A stretch of 64,000 bases of DNA, taken from the NCBI RefSeq assembly GCF_001517585.1, contig NZ_FBYC01000004.1, positions 1,817,501-1,881,500 on the forward strand. The letters run 5' to 3'. Positions 16,842 through 26,294 of this stretch are shown here, piece after piece (within the stretch, counting starts at the first letter, position 1; every line of letters starts with the position of its first letter). Position numbers and translations under genes: made by a program. This DNA comes from Roseibaca calidilacus. Lineage in GTDB: Bacteria; Pseudomonadota; Alphaproteobacteria; Rhodobacterales; Rhodobacteraceae. The notes under the pieces were generated by a model. The model was not told the DNA's origin and made no database searches. It saw nothing but the letters and a program-made list of their open reading frames with translations.

Positions 16842-17930
16842 ATGAAACACGACCTGATCGCCCTGCGCCACGCCCTGCACCGCCAGCCAGAACTTTCGGG
16901 CGCAGAGGCCGGCACCGCCGCCCTTATCACCGATGCGTTGCGCGGCACTGCACCCGACCGGCTGGTGACGGGTCTGGGCGGGCATGGCGTGGCCGCCGTT
17001 TACGACAGCGGCCAGCCCGGCCCGACCGTGATGTTCCGCGCCGAGTTGGACGCGCTGCCGATCCCTGATGCCTCTGGCGTGGCGCATGCCTCGCAACGCC
17101 CCGGCTTGGGGCATTTGTGCGGGCATGACGGACATATGGCAATCTTGATGGGGCTGGCGGGCACGCGGCCTGCGCGTGGGCGGATGGTGCTGCTGTTTCA
17201 ACCTGCCGAGGAAACCGGCGCGGGCGCGCGCGCGGTTCTGGCCGACCCCGCCTTTGGCGTGCTGCGCCCCGACTATGCCTTTGCACTGCACAACATGCCC
17301 GGCTTGCCCTTGGGGGCCGTCGCCGTGGCGGCGGGGCCTGCCAGTTGCGCGTCGGTCGGCTGGCGCATTGCGCTTACCGGGCGTGAAGCCCATGCCGCCT
17401 TTCCCGAAACCGGCCAATCGCCCGCACCCATGCTGGCGCGGCTGGTGCGGCATCTGGCCAGCCTGCCCGCCAATAGCGCAACGCTTTGCCACATGAACAT
17501 GGGCGCACCGGCCTTCGGCATCGCCCCCGGTCGGGCGGTTGCGCATGTGACGCTGCGCAGTGTCACGGATGATGGGCTGGCGCGGCTGGAAGCGGATTTG
17601 GCAGCGTGGTGCGCGGAAAATGCGGGCGGTTTGGCCCTAGACATCAGCCGCCATGACCATTTCAACGCCACGCTGAACGACCCAGAGGCGGCGGCCCATG
17701 TTGATGCCGCGCGCAACACTTTGGGCATACCGCAAGCCGAATTCGCCTTTCCCATGCGCCCGTCAGAGGATTTCGGCGCTTTCAGTGCGCAGGCCAAATG
17801 CGCGCTGTTCTTTCTGGGCGCGGGGACAGACCATCCGGCGTTGCACGACCCCGCCTATGATTTCCCCGATGCACTGATCGCGCCCGGCCAAGCCATGTTC
17901 CGGCAGGTTCTGGCGCAGATCACAGGATAA
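16842..17930 (+). CDS. M20-family amidohydrolase
   Basis: This 362-aa cytoplasmic metallopeptidase-fold enzyme resembles hippurate/IAA-amino-acid hydrolases. It has LRHALHRQPELSG, FRAELDALPI, the metal-binding GHLCGHDGHMA, PAEETGAGARAV, the dimerisation-domain TGREAHAAFPETG, and a C-terminal FFLGAGTDHPALHDPAYDF. It is a little shorter than typical (about 380-390 aa). The ATG at 16842 has a weak ribosome-binding site. It probably cleaves an N-acyl amino acid, substrate unknown. Its 3' end overlaps the convergent pabC-like gene by 11 nt. Confidence 0.87.
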   Translation: MKHDLIALRHALHRQPELSGAEAGTAALITDALRGTAPDRLVTGLGGHGVAAVYDSGQPGPTVMFRAELDALPIPDASGVAHASQRPGLGHLCGHDGHMAILMGLAGTRPARGRMVLLFQPAEETGAGARAVLADPAFGVLRPDYAFALHNMPGLPLGAVAVAAGPASCASVGWRIALTGREAHAAFPETGQSPAPMLARLVRHLASLPANSATLCHMNMGAPAFGIAPGRAVAHVTLRSVTDDGLARLEADLAAWCAENAGGLALDISRHDHFNATLNDPEAAAHVDAARNTLGIPQAEFAFPMRPSEDFGAFSAQAKCALFFLGAGTDHPALHDPAYDFPDALIAPGQAMFRQVLAQITG

Positions 17931-18528
17931 ACCGCGCGGGCCGAAGGCCGCGCAGCGCATTACCCAGCCACAGCCGAACGTGCGGCAAATCGCGGGCCAG
18001 AAGCACCTCTTCCGGGCAAGCAAGCTGCGCGCGCAACACGCCCGGCAACAGCCCGCAGGCCAAGGGCGGCGTGCGCATCCCCGCGCCCCGGTCGAAAAAC
18101 ACGGTTGTGATGGTCCCGTCGCAGACTTCGTCGCGCTCATTGAGCAAGATCACCTCGTCCAAGCCTTGCGGCAGGGCCGCACGCGCGGCGTCATAGGTCG
18201 CGCGCTGGCTGGATTTCAGGCGCAGCCAAGGATCATCAGAGGCCAACCGCAAATCGGACAGCCCCACGCGCCATGTGTCAATGTCAGGCGGAAGCGGGTG
18301 GTGTTCCTGCCGGATAACGCCTGCCGCGTCCAGCGTCAGGCGCCACCGTGCCGGGCGGTCGGGACCGGAGACGTGAAAATCTGGCACAGTCCAGCCCAAG
18401 GCCGCCGCCCCGGACCCAAGCCGCGCGCGATGCAAATGCTCGTGCCGTAGCGCCGCGCCGTCCCAATAGCCCGTCTCGATAAGCGTCAGGCCACGCGGCG
18501 CAGGTCTGTCGCGAAGCGGGTTTTCCAT
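17920..18528 (-). CDS. pabC: class IV aminotransferase / aminodeoxychorismate lyase-like
   Basis: This 202-aa PLP-dependent class IV protein follows pabB and probably releases 4-aminobenzoate and pyruvate from aminodeoxychorismate for folate synthesis. The likely PLP lysine is in LRLKSSQRATYDAAR, followed by EVILLNERDEVCDGTITTVFF and the GLLPGVLR segment. It is shorter than classical PabC (about 270 aa), as is usual for the compact proteins paired with PabB in alphaproteobacteria. A GGAGGAAG ribosome-binding site precedes the ATG at 18528. It overlaps the end of pabB by 43 nt. Confidence 0.8.
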   Translation of the reverse strand: MENPLRDRPAPRGLTLIETGYWDGAALRHEHLHRARLGSGAAALGWTVPDFHVSGPDRPARWRLTLDAAGVIRQEHHPLPPDIDTWRVGLSDLRLASDDPWLRLKSSQRATYDAARAALPQGLDEVILLNERDEVCDGTITTVFFDRGAGMRTPPLACGLLPGVLRAQLACPEEVLLARDLPHVRLWLGNALRGLRPARFIL

Positions 18529-19628
18529 AGCGCTTCCTCCCATTCCCCGGCCTCTGTGCTGTCTTGCACGATGCCGCCACCGACATTTCCCTCGACCGCG
18601 CCGCCGTCGAACAGGCGCAAGGTGCGGATGGCCACGGACCACGCCTGATCGCCACCCGGCGCGGCCCAGCCAATCGCCCCGCAATAAACAGAACGCGGTG
18701 TCGCTTCCAGCTCTCCGATGATCTGCATCGCGCGGATTTTCGGCGCGCCGGTCACGGACCCGCAGGGAAACAGCGCTGCCATGATCTCTGTCAGCCCAAG
18801 CCGCGCGCGCAACTGTCCGCGAATGCGGCTGCTCATCTGGTGGACGGTTGCGAAACTGTCTATGGCGAACAGTTCCGGCACCTGAACCGAGCCGATCTCG
18901 GAAATCCGCGCAATATCGTTGCGTAGAAGGTCCACGATCATCAGGTTCTCTGCCTGCACCTTTTCGCTGGCCGCCAAACCCGCGCGCAAGGCGCGGTCGG
19001 CCTCTGGCGTGGCGCCGCGTGGGGCGGTGCCTTTCATGGGGCGGCTTTCGACAACACCGTTTTGCAAGGTGAAGAACAGCTCGGGACTACAAGACAGCAC
19101 CACCGGGCCTGCGCCAAGATCCAGATAGCCGCCAAACCCAACCTTTTGCCGCGCCCGCAACGCGCCATAAAGCCCAAGCGCCGTGCCCGCTGTCAATTGT
19201 GCTGCCAGAGGAAAAGTCAGGTTCACCTGATAGCAATCGCCTGCCGCGATATAGGCCATCAGCTTTTCGAACGCCGCCCCATAAGCGGCGCGCGTGGTTC
19301 GCGGCAGGACCGGCGATAGGCTGGCGGGTTGCGCATCGGCCCGTGCGTGGAACGTGGTGGCGGACTCTGGCGCATCGAACACGCCCAGCGCCGCAAGCGG
19401 TGCGCGCGGATCGTGATGGGGGATGCCGCTTAGGCGCGGCTCAAAGGCGTAGCCCGCTTCATAGGCGATATAGCCCGCAATCCAGCCGCCCGCGCGGCGC
19501 GCGACTTCGGCGCGGTCCAGCACATCGGCCACCTCGGCGCGCGACCACGCCAAAAGCAGGTTGCGCGGATGGGTGAACAGCGCGGGGCGGGCGCGCGGTC
19601 CGTGGTCAAGGGCAATGACGGGCTGCAT
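18486..19628 (-). CDS. pabB: aminodeoxychorismate synthase component I
   Basis: This roughly 380-aa chorismate-binding enzyme aminates chorismate to 4-amino-4-deoxychorismate in folate synthesis. Motifs include AAGDCYQVNLTFPL, PELFF, SRPMKGTAPRG, AENLMIVDLLRNDIARI and PCGSVTGAPKIRAMQII, which is PabB-like rather than TrpE-like. I start at 19628, where GAAGG lies 5 nt upstream; an ATG at 19652 adds eight residues. The amidotransferase PabA is not in the window. Together with the overlapping pabC-like gene it forms a two-gene operon. Confidence 0.9.
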   Translation of the reverse strand: MQPVIALDHGPRARPALFTHPRNLLLAWSRAEVADVLDRAEVARRAGGWIAGYIAYEAGYAFEPRLSGIPHHDPRAPLAALGVFDAPESATTFHARADAQPASLSPVLPRTTRAAYGAAFEKLMAYIAAGDCYQVNLTFPLAAQLTAGTALGLYGALRARQKVGFGGYLDLGAGPVVLSCSPELFFTLQNGVVESRPMKGTAPRGATPEADRALRAGLAASEKVQAENLMIVDLLRNDIARISEIGSVQVPELFAIDSFATVHQMSSRIRGQLRARLGLTEIMAALFPCGSVTGAPKIRAMQIIGELEATPRSVYCGAIGWAAPGGDQAWSVAIRTLRLFDGGAVEGNVGGGIVQDSTEAGEWEEALWKTRFATDLRRVA

Positions 19629-19739
19629 TTTGGCCTTCGCGTTGCGGGACATGCCACGGCTAGATATAACGCGCAATCGCGGCTGACCATGTCCGAAACG
19701 GTCGCAATCGGGCGGATTTGCGCCATTGACGGCCCTTGC

Positions 19740-21053
19740 CTAGCCTTCGCGCAGCGCCCGCGAGAAATAGGCAAGGAACGGTTCTGTCAAATACTGCAAT
19801 GGCGTGCGCTCGCCGGTTTGCAAGAAAACCTCGACCGGCATCCCCGGCAATAACGTCTGATCCGCCAGAAGCGCGCGGCTGTCATCGCGCAATTCCAGTT
19901 CCACCCGGTAGAAGCTTTGGGCCAGTTCGGCATTGGTAAACGCATCGGCGGAGACCTTGGTCACAACGGCGCCAAGCTGCGGCAGATCGCGCAGATTCAA
20001 CCCCGAAAACAGGACCACCGCGTCCTGACCGGCGCGAACCTGATCGATATCGGATGGGTTAACCCGCGCCGAAATAACCAAAGGGCGATCTTGCGGCACC
20101 ACGAACAAGGCCGGTTCTGCCGCGCGCAGCACCGCACGCGGGGTCGTGACCTGCAAGCCATAAACCACCCCTGACACCGGGGCGCGGATATCCAGCCGCG
20201 CAATCTGCTCGCGCAGCGCGTGGCGTTGCTCGAACAATTCGACCTCTGTCGCGGAAATTTCGCGCAACTCGGTCTGCGCGTCCTCGCGCGACTGCGCGCC
20301 CAGCGACAAAATTTGCTGCGCGATTTCTGCTTGGCGCTCTGCCGCAGAGGCGCGCTCTGCCAGCAACGCGCCGCGCGCGCCTTGCAGCCGCGCGGCCTCT
20401 CTGTCCAGCGTCAGCACGCGGGCGGCCTGCGCCAGCCCGCGTTCCAGCAGGTCGGCTTGGGTGGCGCGCTCTTGCGCGACCAGCGCAATCTGGCGGTCGG
20501 TCGCTGCGATCTGCGCGGTAATGCCCTCTACCTGCGTGTCAATCTGGGCGCGGCGTTGTTGCAACTGCGCGATCAGCCCGTCACGCGTTTCTTGCCGCGC
20601 GGCCAGCAGGCTGCGCTGCCCGGCCATAAGCGCCTCAATCCGCCCTGCCAATTCGGGGCTTTCTGTCTGTAGCGCCGCCAATTCCGCCGGAAAGCTGAGG
20701 GTCTTGGCATTGTCGCGTTCGGCCTCTAGCCGGGCGCGACGGGCCAACATTTCGAACAGACGGTTTTCGACCACGTTCAGGTCGGATTGCAGGCTTGTTC
20801 CATCCAGTTGCAACATGACATCGCCCGCAACAACCCGCGCGCCTTCAACCACCTTAATGTGCGCGACCACACCGCCATCGGGGTGCTGCACGATCTGGCG
20901 GTTCTGCTCGACCTCTAGCTGGCCGAGCGCGATGATTGCGCCAGAGATCCGGCTTAGCCCGGCCCATGCCCCGAAACCGAACACCAGCACCCCAAGGGTA
21001 AGCACCGCCAAAAGCACATGGCGGCGCGGCGAGAAAGGGTCATGCCGGCTCAT
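19740..21053 (-). CDS. type I secretion periplasmic adaptor (HlyD/PrtE family)
   Basis: This 437-aa membrane-fusion protein has one N-terminal transmembrane helix (about residues 10-35), a lipoyl/beta-barrel start (ISGAIIALGQLEVE ... VQHPDGGVVAHI), a long Gln/Ala/Arg-rich coiled-coil hairpin, and a C-terminal HlyD signature (LLPGMPVEVFLQTGERTPLQYL). It links an inner-membrane ABC exporter to a TolC-like channel (not in the window). Its start overlaps the ABC gene's stop by 4 nt. The pair is divergent from an RTX metalloprotease, its likely cargo. Confidence 0.93.
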   Translation of the reverse strand: MSRHDPFSPRRHVLLAVLTLGVLVFGFGAWAGLSRISGAIIALGQLEVEQNRQIVQHPDGGVVAHIKVVEGARVVAGDVMLQLDGTSLQSDLNVVENRLFEMLARRARLEAERDNAKTLSFPAELAALQTESPELAGRIEALMAGQRSLLAARQETRDGLIAQLQQRRAQIDTQVEGITAQIAATDRQIALVAQERATQADLLERGLAQAARVLTLDREAARLQGARGALLAERASAAERQAEIAQQILSLGAQSREDAQTELREISATEVELFEQRHALREQIARLDIRAPVSGVVYGLQVTTPRAVLRAAEPALFVVPQDRPLVISARVNPSDIDQVRAGQDAVVLFSGLNLRDLPQLGAVVTKVSADAFTNAELAQSFYRVELELRDDSRALLADQTLLPGMPVEVFLQTGERTPLQYLTEPFLAYFSRALREG

Positions 21054-22894
21054 GCCCCACCCTTTCGGTCGGTATCCCATGGGAAGCGTGCCACGGGTTG
21101 CCCGCCCTGCGCCGGACCGGCGGCAGAAGGTGCCGCGCCCTCTTGCCCGGCCCCCGGACCCAGAATCGCGCCGCTGTTGCGCGTTGTCTTGCGCAGCACG
21201 TCTTCCATCGGGCCCAAAGCCACAACACGCCCAGCTTTCAGCCGCAACACAAGGTCACATTCAAGGATTGCGCCGGGACGATGGGTCATGATGATAACCG
21301 ACGCCCCGCGCGCTTTGGCGTTGCGGATGGCCAGATTCAGCGCCCGTGACCCGGCATCGTCCAGATCGGAATTCGGTTCGTCCAACACCAGCAGCGCCGG
21401 ATCGCCATAGAGCGCGCGGGCCAGCGCAATCCGCTGCATCTGGCCGCCTGACAAGCCGCCACCCTCGGCATCTATGATCGTGTCATAGCCGTTGGGCAGG
21501 CCAAAAATCACTTCGTGCGCGCCGGCTGCCTGCGCGGCGGCGATCACGTTTTCATCGGTCGCTGCGGGGTCCAGCCGGGCGATATTGTCGCGCAGGCTGC
21601 CCGCAAAAAGCGATACACGCTGCGGCAGATAGCCAATGGCACGCCCAAGTTGCACAGGATCATAATGGTCCAGCAACGCCCCATCCAGCCGGATTTCGCC
21701 CAGGGCGGGCGGCCAGATGCCCACCAATGCCTCTGCAAGGCTGGATTTGCCCGCGCCAGAATCCCCGATTACCCCCAATGCCTGCCCCGGGCGCATACCG
21801 AAGGTCACATCACGCAGCACAAAACCGCTATTTCCCTCTGCCCCCGGTATGCGCAGCGCCAAACCCTTGACGGCCAGATGCCCCTTGGGCTGTGGCAGCT
21901 TGGTGCGCGGCGTTTCGGCCGGGGTTGCCGCCAAGAGCGCGCGCAAGCGCGCGCGTGCGGCCCGCGCGGCCTGCACTTGTGGCCAGCCCCCGATCACTTG
22001 ATCCAGCGGTGCCAAGGCGCGCCCCAGAATGATGGACGCGGCGATCATTCCGCCTGCAGACAGCTCTGAGCGCAGGACCAGCCACGCCCCCAGCGCCAGC
22101 ATGGCCGATTGCAGGAACAGCCGGATTGCGCGGGCCGATGCACTAAAGCCGCCGCTGCTGTCATTGCCGGAAATCGCCTCTGACAGGGCATGGCGCCTAA
22201 GCTCCGCCCAGCGCCCCAAGGCAGCGCCCTGCATGCCCAAGGCGCGCATTTGCCCGGCTTCGACGCTGATCTGTCGGCCCAATGCCTCTGCGCGTTGTTG
22301 CGCGGCAAAAGTGTTTTCCTGCCGCGCGCGACTGCGCTGCATGTTTACAAGGCTTAGCCCGGCCAGCGCCAGCGCCGCAAGGCCCGCAAACAGACCCAAG
22401 AGCGGGTGCAACAGCGCGATCACCCCGATAAACAGCGGCACCCAAGGAAAATCGAACAGCGCCAGAAATACGGGGCTGCCAGTGATCTGCTGCAAGAGCG
22501 CCACATCCTGCGTGGCGCGCATGGGAAGATGCCGCGATGCCCCGCGCAGCACCGCCCGGCCCAAGGCCGCACGAAACACTTTTGCATCCAGTTGCAACTG
22601 GTAGCGCGCCCCGGCCCGCGCCGCGATACGCGCACGCGCATGGTCCAGCAGTCCGAAAACCACATAGAGAAAAGCCACCAGCGTGAACAGCACAACAAGC
22701 GTGGCCTCTGACCGGCTGGACAACACCCGGTCATAGACCTGCAACATGAAAACAGGCCCCGTCAGCATCAGCAAATTGGTGAAAATACTGACCACGGCGA
22801 CCACCACGAACAGCCGCCCGCTGCCCCCATCAGCGACAGACGTTCCGTCTGCCAGCGTTGGGAGCGGCTGTGGATGTGGTTGCGGGGCAATCAT
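21050..22894 (-). CDS. type I secretion ABC transporter/ATPase (PrtD family)
   Basis: This 614-aa exporter fuses a transmembrane domain (about residues 25-300) to an ABC ATPase. Walker A is GDSGAGKSS, the signature is LSGGQMQRIALARAL, and Walker B is ALLVLDEPNSDLD; the GIWPP element after Walker A is typical of PrtD/AprD. It lacks the C39-like N-terminal domain of HlyB-type exporters, consistent with protease/lipase cargo. I start at the ATG at 22894; upstream GTG and longer starts are possible. The C terminus is extended and Gly/Ala/Pro-rich. Confidence 0.92.
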   Translation of the reverse strand: MIAPQPHPQPLPTLADGTSVADGGSGRLFVVVAVVSIFTNLLMLTGPVFMLQVYDRVLSSRSEATLVVLFTLVAFLYVVFGLLDHARARIAARAGARYQLQLDAKVFRAALGRAVLRGASRHLPMRATQDVALLQQITGSPVFLALFDFPWVPLFIGVIALLHPLLGLFAGLAALALAGLSLVNMQRSRARQENTFAAQQRAEALGRQISVEAGQMRALGMQGAALGRWAELRRHALSEAISGNDSSGGFSASARAIRLFLQSAMLALGAWLVLRSELSAGGMIAASIILGRALAPLDQVIGGWPQVQAARAARARLRALLAATPAETPRTKLPQPKGHLAVKGLALRIPGAEGNSGFVLRDVTFGMRPGQALGVIGDSGAGKSSLAEALVGIWPPALGEIRLDGALLDHYDPVQLGRAIGYLPQRVSLFAGSLRDNIARLDPAATDENVIAAAQAAGAHEVIFGLPNGYDTIIDAEGGGLSGGQMQRIALARALYGDPALLVLDEPNSDLDDAGSRALNLAIRNAKARGASVIIMTHRPGAILECDLVLRLKAGRVVALGPMEDVLRKTTRNSGAILGPGAGQEGAAPSAAGPAQGGQPVARFPWDTDRKGGA

Positions 22895-23078
22895 CACGCC
22901 CGGTCCGGCTGGTTTCACGTTTCCCTGCCCTGCCCCGGAACATGAGAGCCTAGAAATACGGCGTCCAGAGGCACTTGTAATAGAGTTAAGTGTCAAGTCA
23001 TGCGGCTTGGTAGCGTAGCATTGGATGTGTTGTCATCCTATTAAATGCTTGAATAGGGCAGTGTCGTGTGCAAACTTA

Positions 23079-23093
23079 TTAACCATTATTTAA
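23079..23093. promoter_or_regulatory. putative CtrA-binding site
   Basis: The sequence TTAA-N7-TTAA (23079-23082 and 23090-23093) is a perfect match to the core alphaproteobacterial CtrA box. It lies 50 nt upstream of the small secreted-protein gene and about 185 nt from the divergent exporter start, in the AT-rich control region 22895-23142. CtrA is known to control secretion and motility genes in Rhodobacterales; binding here is inference. Confidence 0.5.
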
Positions 23094-23142
23094 GCCTGTG
23101 CCGAATGTAGCGCCCAGCATTTTGACGAATCAAAGGTACGTC

Positions 23143-23628
23143 ATGGAATTAAGTCCATGTCATTTCTTCCAGCAGCGCACGCCGCGGGTGCCTTTTGTCA
23201 GGTTGCTTTTGGCTGCCACGATTTTTGCGGCGTTCTGGATCGGACCTAACATGACAAATGCCCGCTCTGAAAGCGCTGCAATCCTGCATCTGGCTTGCGA
23301 TGGCGCCCCAGCGGACCTGTGCGGGTCGGTCGCGCAGGTGATCGCGGAGCGTTCGCATGGTCGCTATGAGATTCGTCATGTTGCACCGCCCAAGGCAAGC
23401 CCGGAGCGCGCGAGCGATCTGAGCCTAACCGTGGTGCTGGATGGCCGCGGCGAAAACTGGATCGCGGCGCATTTGGATTGGCAACATGGGCCGGACGGCG
23501 CACGTCACTCGGGCCCGAGCATGGAAATGAGCGTGATGGACACGACGCTCAAGCCGCGCATGTATGACAGATTTGCCGAAAACCTTATCCGCGCGGATGC
23601 CGCGATAGCGGCACTGCTATTTGATTAA
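23143..23628 (+). CDS. small exported protein of unknown function, upstream of RTX protease
   Basis: This 161-aa protein begins with a basic segment and a hydrophobic helix (about residues 18-36, [15 protein letters not shown]), consistent with a signal peptide or anchor, with a likely cleavage region near NARSESA. The mature part (about 120 aa) has two Cys ([11 protein letters not shown]) and no domain I recognise. AAAGGT lies 6 nt before the ATG. It is 44 nt upstream of the RTX metalloprotease in the same orientation, so the two are probably co-transcribed. In enterobacterial serralysin operons a periplasmic inhibitor (Inh) occupies a similar place; similarity to Inh is not evident. Confidence 0.7.
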   Translation: MELSPCHFFQQRTPRVPFVRLLLAATIFAAFWIGPNMTNARSESAAILHLACDGAPADLCGSVAQVIAERSHGRYEIRHVAPPKASPERASDLSLTVVLDGRGENWIAAHLDWQHGPDGARHSGPSMEMSVMDTTLKPRMYDRFAENLIRADAAIAALLFD

Positions 23629-23672
23629 ATGACAGGCCAATATCGTTTGGCCAGCCAGTTGGAGCAAAGAAT

Positions 23673-25904
23673 ATGTGCCAGATTTGTGCCGGAACACAGA
23701 CGTTTGACCCGTCCCGCCACCCGGATGGCGGCGATTTTGCGACAATTTTCGAAGAGGTGGATGCGCCCGATGACACAAGCACGCCCTACACCATTGGCGT
23801 CGGAGATGTGTTTGCCGGTTTGCTTAGTTCTCCCGGAGACCGCGATTGGGTTGCTGTGACGCTTGAAGCAGGGGAAAGCTATATGATTTCCCTTACAGGC
23901 TCATACGGCGGCGGCGGAACACTAAGTGATCCTTACCTTCGGCTATACGATGGGTCGGGGAACCTCGTCGGGTTCAATGACAATAACGGCAGCACCGATT
24001 CGCTGATGTCCTTCACGGCGACAACCGGTGGCACTTACTACCTAAGCGCTGGTTCCTACAATGACTGGTACTCTGGCAGCTACCAGTTGTCGGTCGTTCA
24101 AACAGAGCCCGCACCTGTAGGCACGCTCGACGAATTGGCAACCTATCTGACCAACGGCTACTGGAATGACTCCGGTCGGTCAGAGCGCAGCTTCGACACA
24201 AGTTCTGACAACCAGATCACAGTCAATATCGAAGGACTGACAGCGGATGGCCAGCAGTTGGCCCTCTGGGCGATGGAAGCCTGGGAAATGTTTGCCGATC
24301 TGGATTTCGTCGTGGTCAGTGGGTCTGCCGACATCAGTTTTGACGACAACGATTCGGGCGCCTACGCGCAAACATTTACCCTCGGCACACAGATCAGTTC
24401 GGTCAATGTAAACGTCTCGACCGATTGGCTGGACGACTACGGAACCACGATCGACAGCTATTCCTTCCAGACCTATGTGCATGAAATTGGCCACGCCCTT
24501 GGGCTGGGGCACCAAGGGAATTACAACGCGTCCGCAACCTTCGGGGTGAGCAACACCTTTGCCAATGATAGCTGGCAGATGTCGGTCATGTCGTATTTCA
24601 ACCAGTTCACGAATACCGAGGTCAACGCATCCTATGCGCGGCTTCTGACACCGATGATGGCCGATATTCTGGCAGTCCAGAACTTGTATGGTGCCAGCAA
24701 TGCAACGGCGGGAAACACGGTCTGGGGCGCGAATTCCAACCTTGGCGGCTATCTGGGCGCCGTTTTTGCCGAGGTCACAGGTGGTCCTGACATGCCCGGC
24801 TATAACGGCGGACTGATGGCGTTCACGATTGCCGACGTTGGCGGTCACGACACGCTTGACCTGTCCCCGCTGACGACGAACGCGAATATCGACATGCGGC
24901 CAGAGACCTTCTCGGATTTCGGTGGGCTGATCGGGAACATGGCCATCGCACGCGGCACGATCATAGAGGATCTGATTACCGGGTCCGGGAATGACACGAT
25001 CGTCGGCAATTACGCAGCGAATTTCATACAAAGCGGGGATGGCAACGACAGTGTCTATGGCGGTGCTGGCTTCGATTCCATCCTTGGCGGCGCGGGCGAT
25101 GACACCCTGGATGGTGGCGACGGAAACGACACGATCCGTGGTGAGGACGGCAACGATTACATCACTGGCGGCGCGGGCGATGACCGGCTTTGGGGCGGCG
25201 CAGGCGATGACACGCTCTATGGCGGCAGCGGCAATGACATCATCGGGGGCGGCTCCGGTGCCGACCTGATCCATGGTGGCACTGGCAATGACACGCTGTA
25301 CGGCGGCAGCGGCAACGACACGATATATGCCGACAGCAGCCTTGCCACCGGGTTCAATGCAATCTGGGGCATGGGCGGCGATGACCTGATCTACGCATCG
25401 GACGGGGGCGACCGGATCGGTGGCGGCGGCGGGCGCGACACCATCCATGGCGGCGCCGGCAATGACACGATTTACGGTGGTGTCGCCTTGGGAGAGACCA
25501 CGATTTACGGCAATGGCGGCGATGACGTAATTTACGGCAGCATCGACAATGACACGATCGATGGCGGCGCGGGCGATGACAATATCGGCGGCGGCCTTGG
25601 CGATGACCGCATCATCGGCGGCACCGGCGACGACACGGTGCGCGGCTATCTTGGTGCGGATACCTTCGTGTTCCTGGACGGTCACGAGCGCATGCTTGTC
25701 GAAGATTTCAGCTTCGTCGAGAATGACAGGCTGGAACTGGACGGCGCGCTGTGGGGCGGTGGGCTGACGGCGTCTCAGATGCTGTCGATCTATGGCAACG
25801 TGTCTGGCGGCATCTTTGTGCTGGATTTTGGCGGCGGTGACATTGTCACGCTTCAGGGCATCACGGACAGCTCTCAGCTGGCCTCTTACATAGATATCGT
25901 CTGA
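23673..25904 (+). CDS. serralysin-like M10 metalloprotease with PPC and RTX repeats
   Basis: This 743-aa secreted zinc protease has no N-terminal signal peptide, as expected for type I export. Residues about 40-145 form a PPC-type beta domain ([15 protein letters not shown] ... [10 protein letters not shown]). The M10 catalytic domain carries [11 protein letters not shown] (ligands His270, His274, His280; catalytic Glu271) and the Met-turn SVMSYF (Met306). Residues about 438-660 hold tandem GGxGxDxxx calcium-binding nonapeptides in two blocks, followed by a C-terminal export-signal-like domain. GGAG precedes the ATG. The adjacent PrtD/HlyD pair is the likely exporter. Confidence 0.95.
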   Translation: MCQICAGTQTFDPSRHPDGGDFATIFEEVDAPDDTSTPYTIGVGDVFAGLLSSPGDRDWVAVTLEAGESYMISLTGSYGGGGTLSDPYLRLYDGSGNLVGFNDNNGSTDSLMSFTATTGGTYYLSAGSYNDWYSGSYQLSVVQTEPAPVGTLDELATYLTNGYWNDSGRSERSFDTSSDNQITVNIEGLTADGQQLALWAMEAWEMFADLDFVVVSGSADISFDDNDSGAYAQTFTLGTQISSVNVNVSTDWLDDYGTTIDSYSFQTYVHEIGHALGLGHQGNYNASATFGVSNTFANDSWQMSVMSYFNQFTNTEVNASYARLLTPMMADILAVQNLYGASNATAGNTVWGANSNLGGYLGAVFAEVTGGPDMPGYNGGLMAFTIADVGGHDTLDLSPLTTNANIDMRPETFSDFGGLIGNMAIARGTIIEDLITGSGNDTIVGNYAANFIQSGDGNDSVYGGAGFDSILGGAGDDTLDGGDGNDTIRGEDGNDYITGGAGDDRLWGGAGDDTLYGGSGNDIIGGGSGADLIHGGTGNDTLYGGSGNDTIYADSSLATGFNAIWGMGGDDLIYASDGGDRIGGGGGRDTIHGGAGNDTIYGGVALGETTIYGNGGDDVIYGSIDNDTIDGGAGDDNIGGGLGDDRIIGGTGDDTVRGYLGADTFVFLDGHERMLVEDFSFVENDRLELDGALWGGGLTASQMLSIYGNVSGGIFVLDFGGGDIVTLQGITDSSQLASYIDIV

Positions 25905-25924
25905 TCGGGCCAAGAAACCCAACC

Positions 25925-25955
25925 AAAAAGCCCGGCCCCTTCGGCCGGGCTTTTT
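25925..25955. terminator. bidirectional rho-independent terminator
   Basis: A perfect 8-bp stem, GCCCGGCC/GGCCGGGC, with loop CCTTC (25938-25942), is flanked by AAAAA and TTTTT. It ends the protease operon 20 nt after its stop and could also terminate minus-strand transcription from the region to its right. Confidence 0.92.
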
Positions 25956-26294
25956 GCATCATGCTGTGGATTCCCGAAGCCATTGCTGCCCTGCGGCGTG
26001 CAATTCTGCATGTGCAAAATAATTGAGCATGACGTCCTTTTTCTGCCCAAAGCGCATGCCAAACCCGGCATGAGGCGCCAAGCGCAAATGCGACTCATTG
26101 GCACTGATCCCGAACATCGTTTGTTTGATGTCAGCCTGACAACAGGCAGATTGCCGCCCGTTGGGCCAGATCTTGGCAGACAACAACCCAACGGACGGCG
26201 ACAACAATGAATGCTGTCTGGCCAGCATAGCGCTATCGGGCCAAACCCGAAAGCAAATTGGCACGACGGCCCTGACACAGGAGCGCTGCACCTC
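25956..26294. other. intergenic region upstream of urtA
   Basis: About 340 nt lie between the terminator and urtA. The region should carry the urt promoter, but I find no convincing sigma-54 (GG-N10-GC) or sigma-70 pair. A minus-strand frame from 26291 to 25959 (110 codons from a GTG) ends 4 nt before the bidirectional terminator; its third-position GC is clearly below that of neighbouring genes, so I do not call it a gene. A short inverted repeat, CATGCC/GGCATG, occurs at 26055-26072. Confidence 0.4.

Noticed and set aside
24180-25922. 580-codon minus-strand frame opposite the RTX protease
   Set aside because: It mirrors the Gly-Asp repeat codons as Val/Ala/Ile-rich pseudo-repeats; the plus strand has the complete zinc protease motifs.
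26230-26294. Sigma-54 promoter upstream of urtA (TTGGCACG at about 26260)
   Set aside because: A GG element is present, but the -12 GC element is missing at the required distance.
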